Assembly: GCA_037013495.1 (NCBI GenBank) | Contig: CM072801.1 | Location: 75,997,816 to 76,061,815, forward strand | DNA from: Hippophae tibetana | Taxonomy: Eukaryota > Streptophyta > Magnoliopsida > Rosales > Elaeagnaceae | Direction of reading: 5' to 3' | Length of the DNA stretch: 64,000 bases | Shown: positions 26,387-39,428 of the stretch, piece by piece | How the letters are laid out: each line of letters starts with the position of its first letter | Numbering within the stretch: position 1 is the stretch's first letter | Notes under the pieces: model-generated | Told to the model about the DNA's origin: nothing | The model's database searches: none | Seen by the model: the letters and a program-made list of their open reading frames with translations, nothing else | Translations under genes and position numbers: made by a program

Positions 26387-28346
26387 AAGGCTATGATAAC
26401 AAACTATGCATATCCTTTTGGCGGACATCATATGTACCCAGCAACTCAAAGAATAAGAAAGGTTGAATTGCTCAGAACATGTATAAGTTGATAGAATTGG
26501 AATCTAAAAGAAGAAGAATATAAAACAAGGTAATTGGGTGCGACAAAATTTTAAAACATCAGTAAGTAGTGTAAACGATGGAATATGGGTTAAAATACGA
26601 GGATAGAAAAACTACTGCTATAGTGGGTTTTTTTATGTATCGAAACGAGCTTCGATTTGAGATATTATAATAGTTGTTTCGCTATACGAGTCAAAAGTTA
26701 TAACAATTAGCAGTTTCAACCCAATTGATAACTTCTTTTTGTTTTGAAATTGTGAACTGCAGTAACTTTCTTCTTTTTTATAAAACATATATAGGTTGAA
26801 CAAAAAAATGATATAACGAGAAAAAAATACCATGAAAGTAAAGGAGCTACGAAATGAAATCGAAATAAAAATAGAATGACAACAAAAGTGAAAGAAAACA
26901 ACGACTTGAAGGACACAATTTAATTCGTTTTTTATGATTTCTGATTTAAGAAAGAACAAAACAATCAAATCACAATTTTTTATAAATGTAATATTCAAAA
27001 ATTAGATAAATAAGGATAAATAAACCATTTTCAGTAACCAAGGCTATGATACCAAACAAATCAAATCCTTTTGGCGGCCATCATATGTAGCAAGGAACAA
27101 AAAGAATAAGAACTGTTGAATTACTTAGAACATGTATAACATAGTAGAATTGGCATCTGCAAGAAGAAGAATAGAAAACAAGGCAATAGGGTGCGACCAA
27201 ATTTTAAGATTTCTGTAAGTAGCGTAAACGACAGAATCTGGTTTGAAATATGAGGATAGAAAACTACTCCTAGAGTGCATTCTCTTATGTCTCGAAAGGA
27301 GCTTCGATTTGATATATTATAATAGTCATTTACATATACGAGTCAAACGTTATAACAGTTTATAGTTTCAACCCCAATTGATAATTCTTTTTGTTCTGAA
27401 ATTGTGAACTGCTGTAACTTTATTGTTTTTTCAAAAAAAATAGATAGGTTGTACACAAAAATGATATAACGAGAAAGAAATACCATGAAAGTAAAGGAGC
27501 TACGAAATGAAATCCAAATAAAAAAAGAATGACAACAAAAGTGAAAGAAAACAACGACTTGAAGGACACGATTTAATTCTTTTTTTATAATTTCTGATTT
27601 AAGAAAGAACAAAACAATCAAAGGACAAATTTTGAAAATGTAATATTCAAAAAATAGACAAATAAGGATAAATAAACCATTTTCAGCAACCAAGGCTATG
27701 ATACCAAACAAATCAAATCCTTTTGGCGGCCATCATATGTAGCAAGGAACACAAAGAATAAGAACTGTTGAATTACTAAGAACATGTATAACATAATAGA
27801 ATTGGCATCTGTAAGAAGAAGAATAGAAAACAAGGCAATAGGGTGCGACCAAATTTTAAGATGTCTGTAAGTAGCGTAAACGACAGAATCTGGTTTGAAA
27901 TATGAGGATAGAAAACTACTCCTATAGTGCATTCTCTTATGTATCGAAAGGAGCTTCGATTTGATATATTATAATAGTCATTTACATATACGAGTCAAAA
28001 GTTATAACAGTTTATAGTTTCAACTCCAATTGATAATTCTTTTTGTTCTGAAATTGTGAACTGCTGTAACTTTATTGTTTTTTCAAAAAAAAAATAGATA
28101 GGTTGTACACAAAAATGATATAACGAGAAAAAAATACCATGAAAGTAAAGGAGCTACGAAATGAAATCCAAATAAAAAAAGAATGACAATAAAAGTGAAA
28201 GAAAAGAACGACTTGAAGGACACAATTTCATTCTTTTTTTATGATTCCCGATTTAAGAAAGAACAAAACAATCAAAGGACAAATTTTTATAAATGTAATA
28301 TTCAAAAAATATATAAATAAGGGTAAATAAACCATTTTCAGCAACC
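26387..28346 (+). repeat. A-B1-B2 trimer HOR unit 3 of 4, first trimer block
   Basis: Starts are 26387 (A), 27040 (B1) and 27692 (B2), 1960 bp in total. It shares 'aagatttctg' in B1 and 'aaatagacaaataagg' before B2 with unit 2. A private variant 'tgtctcgaaagg' lies near 27290. Confidence 0.88.
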
Positions 28347-30308
28347 AAGGCTATGATAACAAACTATGCATATCCTTTTGGCGGACATCATATGTACCCA
28401 GCAACTCAAAGAATAAGAAAGGTTGAATTGCTCAGAACATGTATAAGTTGATAGAATTGGAATCTAAAAGAAGAAGAATATAAAACAAGGTAATTGGGTG
28501 CGACAAATTTTTAAAACATCAGTAAGTAGTGTAAACGATGGAATATGGGTTAAAATACGAGGATAGAAAAACTACTGCTATAGTGGGTTTTTTTATGTAT
28601 CGAAACGAGCTTCGATTTGAGATATTATAATAGTTGTTTCGCTATACGAGTCAAAAGTTATAACAATTAGCAGTTTCAACCCCAATTGATAACTTCTTTT
28701 TGTTTTGAAATTGTGAACTGCAGTAACTTTCTTCTTTTTTATAAAACATATATAGGTTGAACAAAAAAATGATATAACGAGAAAAAAATACCATGAAAGT
28801 AAAGGAGCTACGAAATGAAATCGAAATAAAAATAGATTGAAAACAAAAGTGAAAGAAAACAACGACTTGAAGGACACGATTTAATTCGTTTTTTATGATT
28901 TCTGATTTAAGAAAGAACAAAACAATCAAAGGACAAATTTTTATAAATGTAATATTCAAAAATTAGATAAATAAGGATAAATAAACCATTTTCAGTAACC
29001 AAGGCTATGATACCAAACAAATCAAATCCTTTTGGCGGCCATCATATGTAGCAAGGAACACAAAGAATAAGAACTGTTGAATTACTTTGAACATGTATAA
29101 CATAGTAGAATTGGCATCTGCAAGAAGAAGAATAGAAAACAAGGCAATAGGGTGCGACCAAATTTTAAGATGTCTGTAAGTAGCGTAAACGACAGAATCT
29201 GGTTTGAAATATGAGGATAGAAAACTACTCCTAGAGTGCATTCTCTTATGTATCGAAAGGAGCTTCGATTTGATTTATTATAATAGTCATTTACATATAC
29301 GAGTCAAACGTTATAACAGTTTATAGTTTCAACCCCAATTGATAATTCTTTTTGTTCTGAAATTGTGAACTGCTTTAACTTTATTGTTTTTTCAAAAAAA
29401 ATAGATAGGTTGTACACAAAAATGATATAACGAGAAAGAAATACCATGAAAGTAAAGGAGCTACGAAATGAAATCCAAATAAAAAAAGAATGACAACAAA
29501 AGTGAAAGAAAACAACGACTTGAAGGACACGATTTAATTCTTTTTTTATGATTTCTGATTTAAGAAAGAACAAAACAATCAAAGGAAAAATTTTGAAAAT
29601 GTAATATTCAAAAAATAGATAAATAAGGATAAATAAACCATTTTCAGCAACCAAGGCTATGATACCAAACAAATCAAATCCTTTTGGCGGCCATCATATG
29701 TAGCAAGGAACACAAAGAATAAGAACTGTTGAATTACTAAGAACATGTATAACATAATAGAATTGGCATCTGTAAGAAGAAGAATAGAAAACAAGGCAAT
29801 AGGGTGCGACCAAATTTTAAGATGTCTGTAAGTAGCGTAAACGACAGAATCTGGTTTGAAATATGAGGATAGAAAACTACTCCTATAGTTCATTCTCTTA
29901 TGTATCGAAAGGAGCTTCGATTTGATATATTATAATAGTCATTTACATATACGAGTCAAAAGTTATAACAGTTTATAGTTTCAACTCCAATTGATAATTC
30001 TTTTTGTTCTGAAATTGTGAACTGCTGTAACTTTATTGTTTTTTCAAAAAAAAAAATAGATAGGTTGTACACAAAAATGATATAACGAGAAAAAAATACC
30101 ATGAAAGTAAAGGAGCTACGAAATGAAATCCAAATAAAAAAAGAATGACAATAAAAGTGAAAGAAAAGAACGACTTGAAGGACACAATTTCATTCTTTTT
30201 TTATGATTCCCGATTTAAGAAAGAACAAAACAATCAAAGGACAAATTTTTATAAATGTAATATTCAAAAAATAGATAAATAAGGGTAAATAAACCATTTT
30301 CAGCAACC
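28347..30308 (+). repeat. A-B1-B2 trimer HOR unit 4 of 4, first trimer block
   Basis: Starts are 28347 (A), 29001 (B1) and 29653 (B2), 1962 bp in total. B1 changes to the 'attactttgaac' form, which is then used by B1 copies in the rest of the window. The segment before B1 has 'caaaggacaaattttt' instead of the 'caaatcacaa' form of units 1-3. This unit is transitional between the left and right B1 lineages. Confidence 0.86.
30036..30060 (+). repeat. Variable T-run/C/A-run tract (longest example)
   Basis: B-type copies carry 'gttttttc' followed by an A-run and 'tagatagg'. The A-run is 11 long here (30046-30056), 7 near 9180 and 10 near 13703, and varies by one to three even between near-identical HOR units. 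The tract is a nearly perfect T/A inverted repeat and behaves like a mononucleotide microsatellite embedded in the satellite. Confidence 0.8.
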
Positions 30309-32909
30309 AAGGCTATGATAACAAACTATGCATATCCTTTTGGCGGACATCATATGTACCCAGCAACTCAAAGAATAAGAAAGGTTGAATTGCTCAGAAC
30401 ATGTATAAGTTGATAGAATTGGAATCTAAAAGGAGAAGAATATAAAACAAGGTAATTGGGTGCGACAAATTTTTAAAACATCAGTAAGTAGTGTAAACGA
30501 TGGAATCTGGGTTAAAATACGAGGATAGAAAAACTACTGCTATAGTGGGTTTTTTTATGTATCGAAACGAGCTTCGATTTTAGATATTATAATAGTTGTT
30601 TCGCTATACGAGTCAAAAGTTATAACAATTAGCAGTTTCAACCCCAATTGATAACTTCTTTTTGTTTTGAAATTGTGAACTGCAGTAACTTTCTTCTTTT
30701 TTATAAAACATATATAGGTTGAACAAAAAAATGATATAACGAGAAAAAAATACCATGAAAGTAAATCCAAATAAAAAAAGAATGACAACAAAAGTGAAAG
30801 AAAACAACGACTTGAAGGACACAATTTAATTCTTTTTTTATGCTTTCTGATTTAAGAAAGAACAAAACAATCAAAGGACAAATTTTTATAAATGTAATAT
30901 TCAAAAAATAGATAAATAAGGATAAATAAACCATTTTCAGCAACCAAGGCTATGATACCAAACAAATCAAATCCTTTTGGCGGCCATCATATGTAGCAAG
31001 GAACACAAAGAATAAGAACTGTTGAATTACTCAGAACATGTATAACATAATAGAATTGGCATCTGCAGGAAGAAGAATAGAAAACAAGGCAATAGGGTGC
31101 GACCAAATTTTAAGATGTCTGTAAGTAGCGTAAACGACAGAATCTGGTTTGAAATATGAGGATAGAAAACTACTCCTATAGTTCATTCTCTTATGTATCG
31201 AAAGGAGCTTCGATTTGATATATTATAATAGTCATTTACATATACGAGTCAAAAGTTATAACAGTTTATAGTTTCAACTCCAATTGATAATTCTTTTTGT
31301 TCTGAAATTGTGAACTGCTGTAACTTTATTGTTTTTTCAAAAAAAAAATAGATAGGTTGTACACAAAAATGATATAACGAGAAAAAAATACCATGAAAGT
31401 AAAGGAGCTACGAAATGAAATCCAAATAAAAAAAGAATGACAATAAAAGTGAAAGAAAAGAACGACTTGAAGGACACAATTTCATTCTTTTTTTATGATT
31501 CCCGATTTAAGAAAGAACAAAACAATCAAAGGACAAATTTTTATAAATGTAATATTCAAAAAATAGATAAATAAGGGTAAATAAACCATTTTCAGCAACC
31601 AAGGCTATGATAACAAACTATGCATATCCTTTTGGCGGACATCATATGTACCCAGCAACTCAAAGAATAAGAAAGGTTGAATTGCTCAGAACATGTATAA
31701 GTTGATAGAATTGGAATCTAAAAGGAGAAGAATATAAAACAAGGTAATTGGGTGCGACAAATTTTTAAAACATCAGTAAGTAGTGTAAACGATGGAATCT
31801 GGGTTAAAATACGAGGATAGAAAAACTACTGCTATAGTGGGTTTTTTTATGTATCGAAACGAGCTTCGATTTTAGATATTATAATAGTTGTTTCGCTATA
31901 CGAGTCAAAAGTTATAACAATTAGCAGTTTCAACCCCAATTGATAACTTCTTTTTGTTTTGAAATTGTGAACTGCAGTAACATTCTTCTTTTTTATAAAA
32001 CATATATTGGTTGAACAAAAAAATGATATAACGAGAAAAAAATATCATGAAAGTAAAGGAGCTACGAAATGAAATCGAAATAAAAATAGAATGACAACAA
32101 AAGTGAAAGAAAACAACGACTTGAAGGACACGATTTAATTCGTTTTTTATGATTTCTGATTTAAGAAAGAACAAAACAATCAAAGGACAAATTTTTATAA
32201 ATGTAATATTCAAAAAATAGATAAATAAGGATAAATAAACCATTTTCAGCAACCAAGGCTATGATACCAAACAAATCAAATCCTTTTGGCGGCCATCATA
32301 TGTAGCAAGGAACACAAAGAATAAGAACTGTTGAATTACTTTGAACATGTATAACATAGTAGAATTGGCATCTGCAAGAAGAAGAATAGAAAACAAGGGA
32401 ATAGGGTGCGACCAAATTTTAAGATGTCTGTAAGTAGCGTAAACGACAGAATCTGGTTTGAAATATGAGGATAGAAAACTACTCCTAGAGTGCATTCTCT
32501 TATGTATCGAAAGGAGCTTCGATTTGATATATTATAATAGTCATTTACATATACGAGTCAAAAGTTATAACAGTTTATAGTTTCAACACCAATTGATAAT
32601 TCTTTTTGTTCTGAAATTGTGAACAGCTGTAACTTTATTGTTTTTTCAAAAAAAAAATAGATAGGTTGTACACAAAAATGATATAACGAGAAAAAAATAC
32701 CATGAAAGTAAAGGAGCTACGAAATGAAATCCAAATAAAAAAAGAATGACAATAAAAGTGAAAGAAAACAACGACTTGAAGGACAAAATTTCATTCTTTT
32801 TTTATGATTCCTGATTTAAGAAAGAACAAAACAATCAAAGGACAAATTTTTATAAATGTAATATTCAAAAAATAGATAAATAAGGGTAAATAAACCATTT
32901 TCAGCAACC
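30309..32909 (+). repeat. Tetramer HOR unit 1 (A-B0-A-B1, ~2601 bp)
   Basis: Starts are 30309 (A), 30946 (B0), 31601 (A) and 32255 (B1). Every landmark recurs 2601 bp later. The first A-to-B interval is 637 bp because of a 17-bp deletion. The A copies share 'cgattttagatat' and 'ctaaaaggagaag'. Confidence 0.88.
30756..30775 (+). other. 17-bp deletion junction, tetramer copy 1
   Basis: The usual 'gtaaaggagctacgaaatga' continues to 'aatccaaataaa'. Here 'gtaaa' joins straight to 'tccaaataaa' at 30765/30766, removing 17 bases from the otherwise best-conserved block of the monomer. Both breakpoints end in 'aaa', a 3-bp microhomology. Confidence 0.9.
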
Positions 32910-35508
32910 AAGGCTATGATAACAAACTATGCATACCCTTTTGGCGGACATCATATGTACCCAGCAACTCAAAGAATAAGAAAGGTTGAATTGCTCAGAA
33001 CATGTATAAGTTGATAGAATTGGAATCTAAAAGGAGAAGAATATAAAACAAGGTAATAGGGTGCGACAAAATTTTAAAACTTCAGTAAGTAGTGTAAACG
33101 ATGGAATCTGGGTTAAAATACGAGGCTAGGAAAACTACTGCTATAGTGGGTTTTTTTATGTATCAAAACGAGCTTCGATTTGAGATATTATAATAGTTGT
33201 TTCGCTATACGAGTCAAAAGTTATAACAATTAGCAGTTTCAACCCCAATTGATAACTTCTTTTTGTTTTGAAATTGTGAAATGCAGTAACTTTCTTCTTT
33301 TTTATAAAACATATATAGGTTGAACAAAAAAATGATATAACGAGAAAAAAATACCATGAAAGTAAATCCAAATAAAAAAAGAATGACAACAAAAGTGAAA
33401 GAAAACAACGACTTGAAGGACACGATTTAATTCTTTTTTTATGCTTTCTGATTTAAGAAAGAACAAAACAATCAAAGCACAAATTTTTATAAATGTAATA
33501 TTCAAAAAATAGATAAATAAGGATAAATAAACCATTTTCAGCAACCAAGGCTATGATACCAAACAAATCAAATCCTTTTGGCGGCCATCATATGTAGCAA
33601 GGAACACAAAGAATAAGAACTGTTGAATTACTCAGAACATGTATAACATAATAGAATTGGCATCTGCAGGAAGAAGAATAGAAAACAAGGCAATAGGGTG
33701 CGACCAAATTTTAAGATGTCTGTAAGTAGCGTAAACGACAGAATCTGGTTTGAAATATGAGGATAGAAAACTACTCCTATAGTTCATTCTCTTATGTATC
33801 GAAAGGAGCTTCGATTTGATATATTATAATAGTCATTTACATATACGAGTCAAAAGTTATAACAGTTTATAGTTTCAACTCCAATTGATAATTCTTTTTG
33901 TTCTGAAATTGTGAACTGCTGTAACTTTATTGTTTTTTCAAAAAAAAAATAGATAGGTTGTACACAAAAATGATATAACGAGAAAAAAATACCATGAAAG
34001 TAAAGGAGCTACGAAATGAAATCCAAATAAAAAAAGAATGACAATAAAAGTGAAAGAAAAGAACGACTTGAAGGACACAATTTCATTCTTTTTTTATGAT
34101 TCCCGATTTAAGAAAGAACAAAACAATCAAAGGACAAATTTTTATAAATGTAATATTCAAAAAATAGATAAATAAGGGTAAATAAACCATTTTCAGCAAC
34201 CAAGGCTATGATAACAAACTATGCATATCCTTTTGGCGGACATCATATGTACCCAGCAACTCAAAGAATAAGAAAGGTTGAATTGCTCAGAACATGTATA
34301 AGTTGATAGAATTGGAATCTAAAAGGAGAAGAATATAAAACAAGGTAATTGGGTGCGACAAATTTTTAAAACATCAGTAAGTAGTGTAAACGATGGAATC
34401 TGGGTTAAAATACGAGGATACAAAAACTACTGCTATAGTGGGTTTTTTTATGTATCGAAACGAGCTTCGATTTTAGATATTATAATAGTTGTTTCGCTAT
34501 ACGAGTCAAAAGTTATAACAATTAGCAGTTTCAACCCCAATTGATAACTTCTTTTTGTTTGGAAATTGTGAACTGCAGTAACTTTCTTCTTTTTTATAAA
34601 ACATATATTGGTTGAACAAAAAAATGATATAACGAGAAAAAAATATCATGAAAGTAAAGGAGCTACGAAATGAAATCGAAATAAAAATAGAATGACAACA
34701 AAAGTGAAAGAAAACAACGACTTGAAGGACACGATTTAATTCGTTTTTTATGATTTCTGATTTAAGAAAGAACAAAACAATCAAAGGACAAATTTTTATA
34801 AATGTAATATTCAAAAAATAGATAAATAAGGATAAATAAACCATTTTCAGCAACCAAGGCTATGATACCAAACAAATCAAATCCTTTTGGCGGCCATCAT
34901 ATGTAGCAAGGAACACAAAGAATAAGAACTGTTGAATTACTTTGAACATGTATAACATAGTAGAATTGGCATCTGCAAGAAGAAGAATAGAAAACAAGGC
35001 AATAGGGTGCGACCAAATTTTAAGATGTCTGTAAGTAGCGTAAACGACAGAATCTGGTTTGAAATATGAGGATAGAAAACTACTCCTAGAGTGCATTCTC
35101 TTATGTATCGAAAGGAGCTTCGATTTGATATATTATAATAGTCATTTACATATACGAGTCAAACGTTATAACAGTTTATAGTTTCAACCCCAATTGATAA
35201 TTCTTTTTGTTCTGAAATTGTGAACTGCTGTAACTTTATTGTTTTTTCTAAAAAAATAGATAGGTTGTACACAAAAATGATATAACGAGAAAGAAATACC
35301 ATGAAAGTAAAGGAGCTACGAAATGAAATCCAAATAAAAAAAGAATGACAACAAAAGTGAAAGAAAACAACGACTTGAAGGACACGATTTAATTCGTTTT
35401 TTATGATTTCTGATTTAAGAAAGAACAAAACAATCAAAGGACAAATTTTTATAAATGTAATATTCAAAAAATAGATAAATAAGGATAAATAAACCATTTT
35501 CAGCAACC
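32910..35508 (+). repeat. Tetramer HOR unit 2 (A-B0-A-B1, ~2600 bp)
   Basis: Starts are 32910 (A), 33547 (B0), 34202 (A) and 34856 (B1). The unit repeats the preceding tetramer, including the 17-bp deletion. It differs at scattered bases (for example 'gaggctaggaaaac' near 33125 and 'gaggatacaaaaac' near 34415). Confidence 0.88.
33357..33376 (+). other. 17-bp deletion junction, tetramer copy 2
   Basis: The same 'gtaaa' to 'tccaaataaa' junction as at 30765 recurs at 33366/33367, exactly 2601 bp downstream. An identical private deletion in two copies shows descent by duplication of the whole tetramer rather than independent loss. Confidence 0.9.
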
Positions 35509-36814
35509 AAGGCTATGATACCAAACAAATCAAATCCTTTTGGCGGCCATCATATGTAGCAAGGAACACAAAGAATAAGAACTGTTGAATTACTTTAAAC
35601 ATGTATAACATAGTAGAATTGGCATCTGCAAGAAGAAGAATAGAAAACAAGGCAATAGGGTGCGACCAAATTTTAAGATGTCTGTAAGTAGCGTAAACGA
35701 CAGAATCTGGTTTGAAATAGGCGGATAGAAAACTACTCCGAGAGTGCATTCTCTTATGTATTGAAAGGAGCTTCGATTTGATATATTATAATAGTCATTT
35801 ACATATACGAGTCAAAAGTTATAACAGTTTATAGTTTCAACCCCAATTGATAATTCTTTTTGCTCTGAAATTGTGAACTACTGTAACTTTATTGTTTTTT
35901 CAAAAAAAAATAGATAGGTTGTACACAAAAATGATATAACGAGAAAAAAATACCATGAAAGTAAATTAGCTACGAAATGAAATCGAAATAAAAAAAGAAT
36001 GACAACAAAAGTGAAAGAAAACAACGACTTGAAGGACACGATTTAATTCTTTTTTTATGATTTCTGATTTAAGAAAGAACAAAACAATCAAAGGACAAAT
36101 TTTGAAAATGTAATATTCAAAAAATAGATAAATAAGGATAAATAAACCATTTTCAGCAACCAAGGCTATGATACCAAACAAATCAAATCCTTTTGGCGGC
36201 CATCATATGTAGCAAGGAACACAAAGAATTAGAACTGTTGAATTACTAAAAACATGTATAACATAATAGAATTGGCATCTGCAAGAAGAAGAATAGAAAA
36301 CAAGGCAATAGGGTGCGACCAAATTTTAAGATGTCTGTAAGTAGCGTAAACGACAGAATCTGGTTTGAAATATGAGGATAGAAAACTACTCCTATAGTGC
36401 ATTCTCTTATGTATCGAAAGGAGCTTCGATTTGATATATTATAATAGTCATTTACATATACGAGTCAAAAATTATAACAGTTTGTAGTTTCAACCCCAAT
36501 TCATAATTCTTTTTGTTCTGAAATTGTGAGCTGTTGTAACTTTATTGTTTTTTCAAAAAAAATAGATAGGTTGTACACAAAAATGATATAACGAGAAAAA
36601 AATACCATGAAAGTAAAGGAGCTACGAAATGAAATCCAAATAAAAAAAGAATGACAATAAAAGTGAAAGAAAACAACGACTTGAAGGACACAATTTCATT
36701 CTTTTTTTATGATTCCTGATTTAAGAAAGAACAAAACAATGAAAGGACAAATTTTTATAAATGTAATATTCAAAAAATAGATAAATAAGGGTAAATAAAC
36801 CATTTTCAGCAACC
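35509..36814 (+). repeat. B1-B2 pair between tetramers and the second dimer block
   Basis: Starts are 35509 (B1, 'attactttaaac') and 36162 (B2, 'attactaaaaac'). With the B1 at 34856 this makes three B copies in a row. The B2 copy is preceded by 'gtaaattagctacg', the variant seen in all right-hand B2 copies (44005, 53799, 55761, 57721) and in none of the left-hand ones. The B1 copy also has private 'aaataggcggatag' near 35715. Confidence 0.83.
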
Positions 36815-38121
36815 AAGGCTATGATAACAAACTATGCATATCCTTTTGGCGGACATCATATGTACCCAGCAACTCAAAGAATAAGAAAGGTTGAATTGCT
36901 CAGAACATGTATAAGTTGATAGAATTGGAATCTAAAAGAAGAAGAATATAAAACAAGGTAATTGGGTGCGACAAAATTTTAAAACATCAGTAAGTAGTGT
37001 AAACGATGGAATCTGGGTTAAAATACGAGGATAGAAAAACTACTGCTATAGTGGGTTTTTTTATGTATCAAAACGAGCTTCGATTTGAGATATTATAATA
37101 GTTGTTTCGCTATACGAGTCAAAAGTTATAACAATTAGCAGTTTCAACCCCAATTGATAACTTCTTTTTGTTTTGAAATTGTGAAATGCAGTAACTTTCT
37201 TCTTTTTTATAAAACATATATAGGTTGAACAAAAAAATGATATAACGAGAAAAAAATACCATGAAAGTAAAGGAGCTACGAAATGAAATCCAAATAAAAA
37301 AAGAATGACAACAAAAGTGAAAAAAAACAACGACTTGAAGGACACGATTTAATTCTTATTTTATAATTTCTGATTTAAGAAAGAACAAAACAATCAAAGG
37401 ACAAATTTTTATAAATGTAATATTCAAAAAATAGATAAATAAGGATAAATAAACCATTTTCAGCAACCAAGGCTATGATACCAAACAAATCAAATCCTTT
37501 TGGCGGCCATCATATGTAGCAAGGAACACAAAGAATAAGAACTGTTGAATTACTCAGAACATGTATAACATAATAGATTTGGCATCTGCAGGAAGAAGAA
37601 TAGAAAACAAGGCAATAGGGTGCGACCAAATTTTAAGATGTCTGTAAGTAGCATAAACGACAGAATCTGGTTTGAAATATGAGGATAGAAAACTACTCCT
37701 ATAGTGCATTCTCTTATGTATCGAAAGGAGCTTCGATTTGATATATTATAATAGTCATTTACATATACGAGTCAAAAATTATAACAGTTTGTAGTTTCAA
37801 CCCCAATTGATAATTCTTTTTGTTCTGAAATTGTGAACTGCTGTAACTTTATTGTTTTTTCAAAAAAAATAGATAGGTTGTACACAAAAATGATATAACG
37901 AGAAAAAAATACCATGAAAGTAAAGGAGCTACGAAATGAAATCCAAATAAAAAAAGAATGACAATAAAAGTGAAAGAAAACAACGACTTGAAGGACACAA
38001 TTTCATTCTTTTTTTATGATTCCTGATTTAAGAAAGAACAAAACAATGAAAGGACAAATTTTTATAAATGTAATATTCAAAAAATATATAAATAAGGGTA
38101 AATAAACCATTTTCAACAACC
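36815..38121 (+). repeat. A-B0 dimer HOR unit 1 of 4, second dimer block
   Basis: Starts are 36815 (A) and 37469 (B0). The 1307-bp spacing is exact through this block. The A copy ends with 'gaaatgcagtaac', and the B half has 'gcatctgcagg' with a PstI site. Confidence 0.87.
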
Positions 38122-39428
38122 AAGGCTATGATAACAAACTATGCATATCCTTTTGGCGGACATCATATGTACCCAGCAACTCAAAGAATAAGAAAGGTTG
38201 AATTGCTCAGAACATGTATAAGTTGATAGAATTGGAATCTAAAAGAAGAAGAATATAAAACAAGGTAATTGGGTGCGACAAAATTTTAAAACATCAGTAA
38301 GTAGTGTAAACGATGGAATCTGGGTTAAAATACGAGGATAGAAAAACTACTACTATAGTGGATTTTTTTATGTATCGAAACGAGCTTCGATTTGAGATAT
38401 TATAATAGTTGTTTCGCTATACGAGTCAAAAGTTATAACAATTAGCAGTTTCAACCCCAATTGATAACTTCTTTTTGTTTTGAAATTGTGAACTGCAGTA
38501 ACTTTTTTCTTTTTTATAAAACATATATTGGTTGAACAAAAAAATGATATAACGAGAAAAAAATACCATGAAAGTAAAGGAGCTACGAAATGAAATCGAA
38601 ATAAAAATAGAATGACAACAAAAGTGAAAGAAAACAACGACTTGAAGGACATGATTTAATTCGTTTTTTATGATTTCTGATTTAAGAAAGAACAAAACAA
38701 TCAAAGGACAAATTTTTATAAATGTAATATTCAAAAAATAGATAAATAAGGATAAATAAACCATTTTCAGCAACCAAGGCTATGATACCAAACAAATCAA
38801 ATCCTTTTGGCGGCCATCATATGTAGCAAGGAACACAAAGAATAAGAACTGTTGAATTACTTTGAACATGTATAACATAGTAGAATTGGCATCTGCAAGA
38901 AGAAGAATAGAAAACAAGGCAATAGGGTGCGACCAAATTTTAAGATGTCTGTAAGTAGCGTAAACGACAGAATCTGGTTTGAAATATGAGGATAGAAAAC
39001 TACTCCTATAGTGCATTCTCTTATGTATCGAAAGGAGCTTCGATTTGATATATTATAATAGTCATTTACATATACGAGTCAAAAATTATAACAGTTTGTA
39101 GTTTCAACCCCAATTGATAATTCTTTTTGTTCTGAAATTGTGAACTGCTGTAACTTTATTGTTTTTTCAAAAAAAATAGATAGGTTGCACACAAAAATGA
39201 TATAACGAGAAAAAAATACCATGAAAGTAAAGGAGCTACGAAATGAAATCCAAATAAAAAAAGAATGACAATAAAAGTGAAAGAAAACAACGACTTGAAG
39301 GACACAATTTCATTCTTTTTTTATGATTCCTGATTTAAGAAAGAACAAAACAATCAAAGGACAAATTTTTATAAATGTAATATTCAAAAAATAGATAAAT
39401 AAGGGTAAATAAACCATTTTCAGCAACC
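38122..39428 (+). repeat. A-B1 dimer HOR unit 2 of 4, second dimer block
   Basis: Starts are 38122 (A) and 38776 (B1, 'attactttgaac'). The length is the same 1307 bp, but the B partner is of the B1 subtype, unlike its neighbours. With the previous unit it makes an A-B0-A-B1 arrangement like the tetramers. Confidence 0.86.

Noticed and set aside
34353-34544. A 63-codon plus-strand open frame
   Set aside because: It exists in one copy only, through a chance change ('gaggatacaaaaac') in one A monomer. The other A copies lack it, so it is not a gene.
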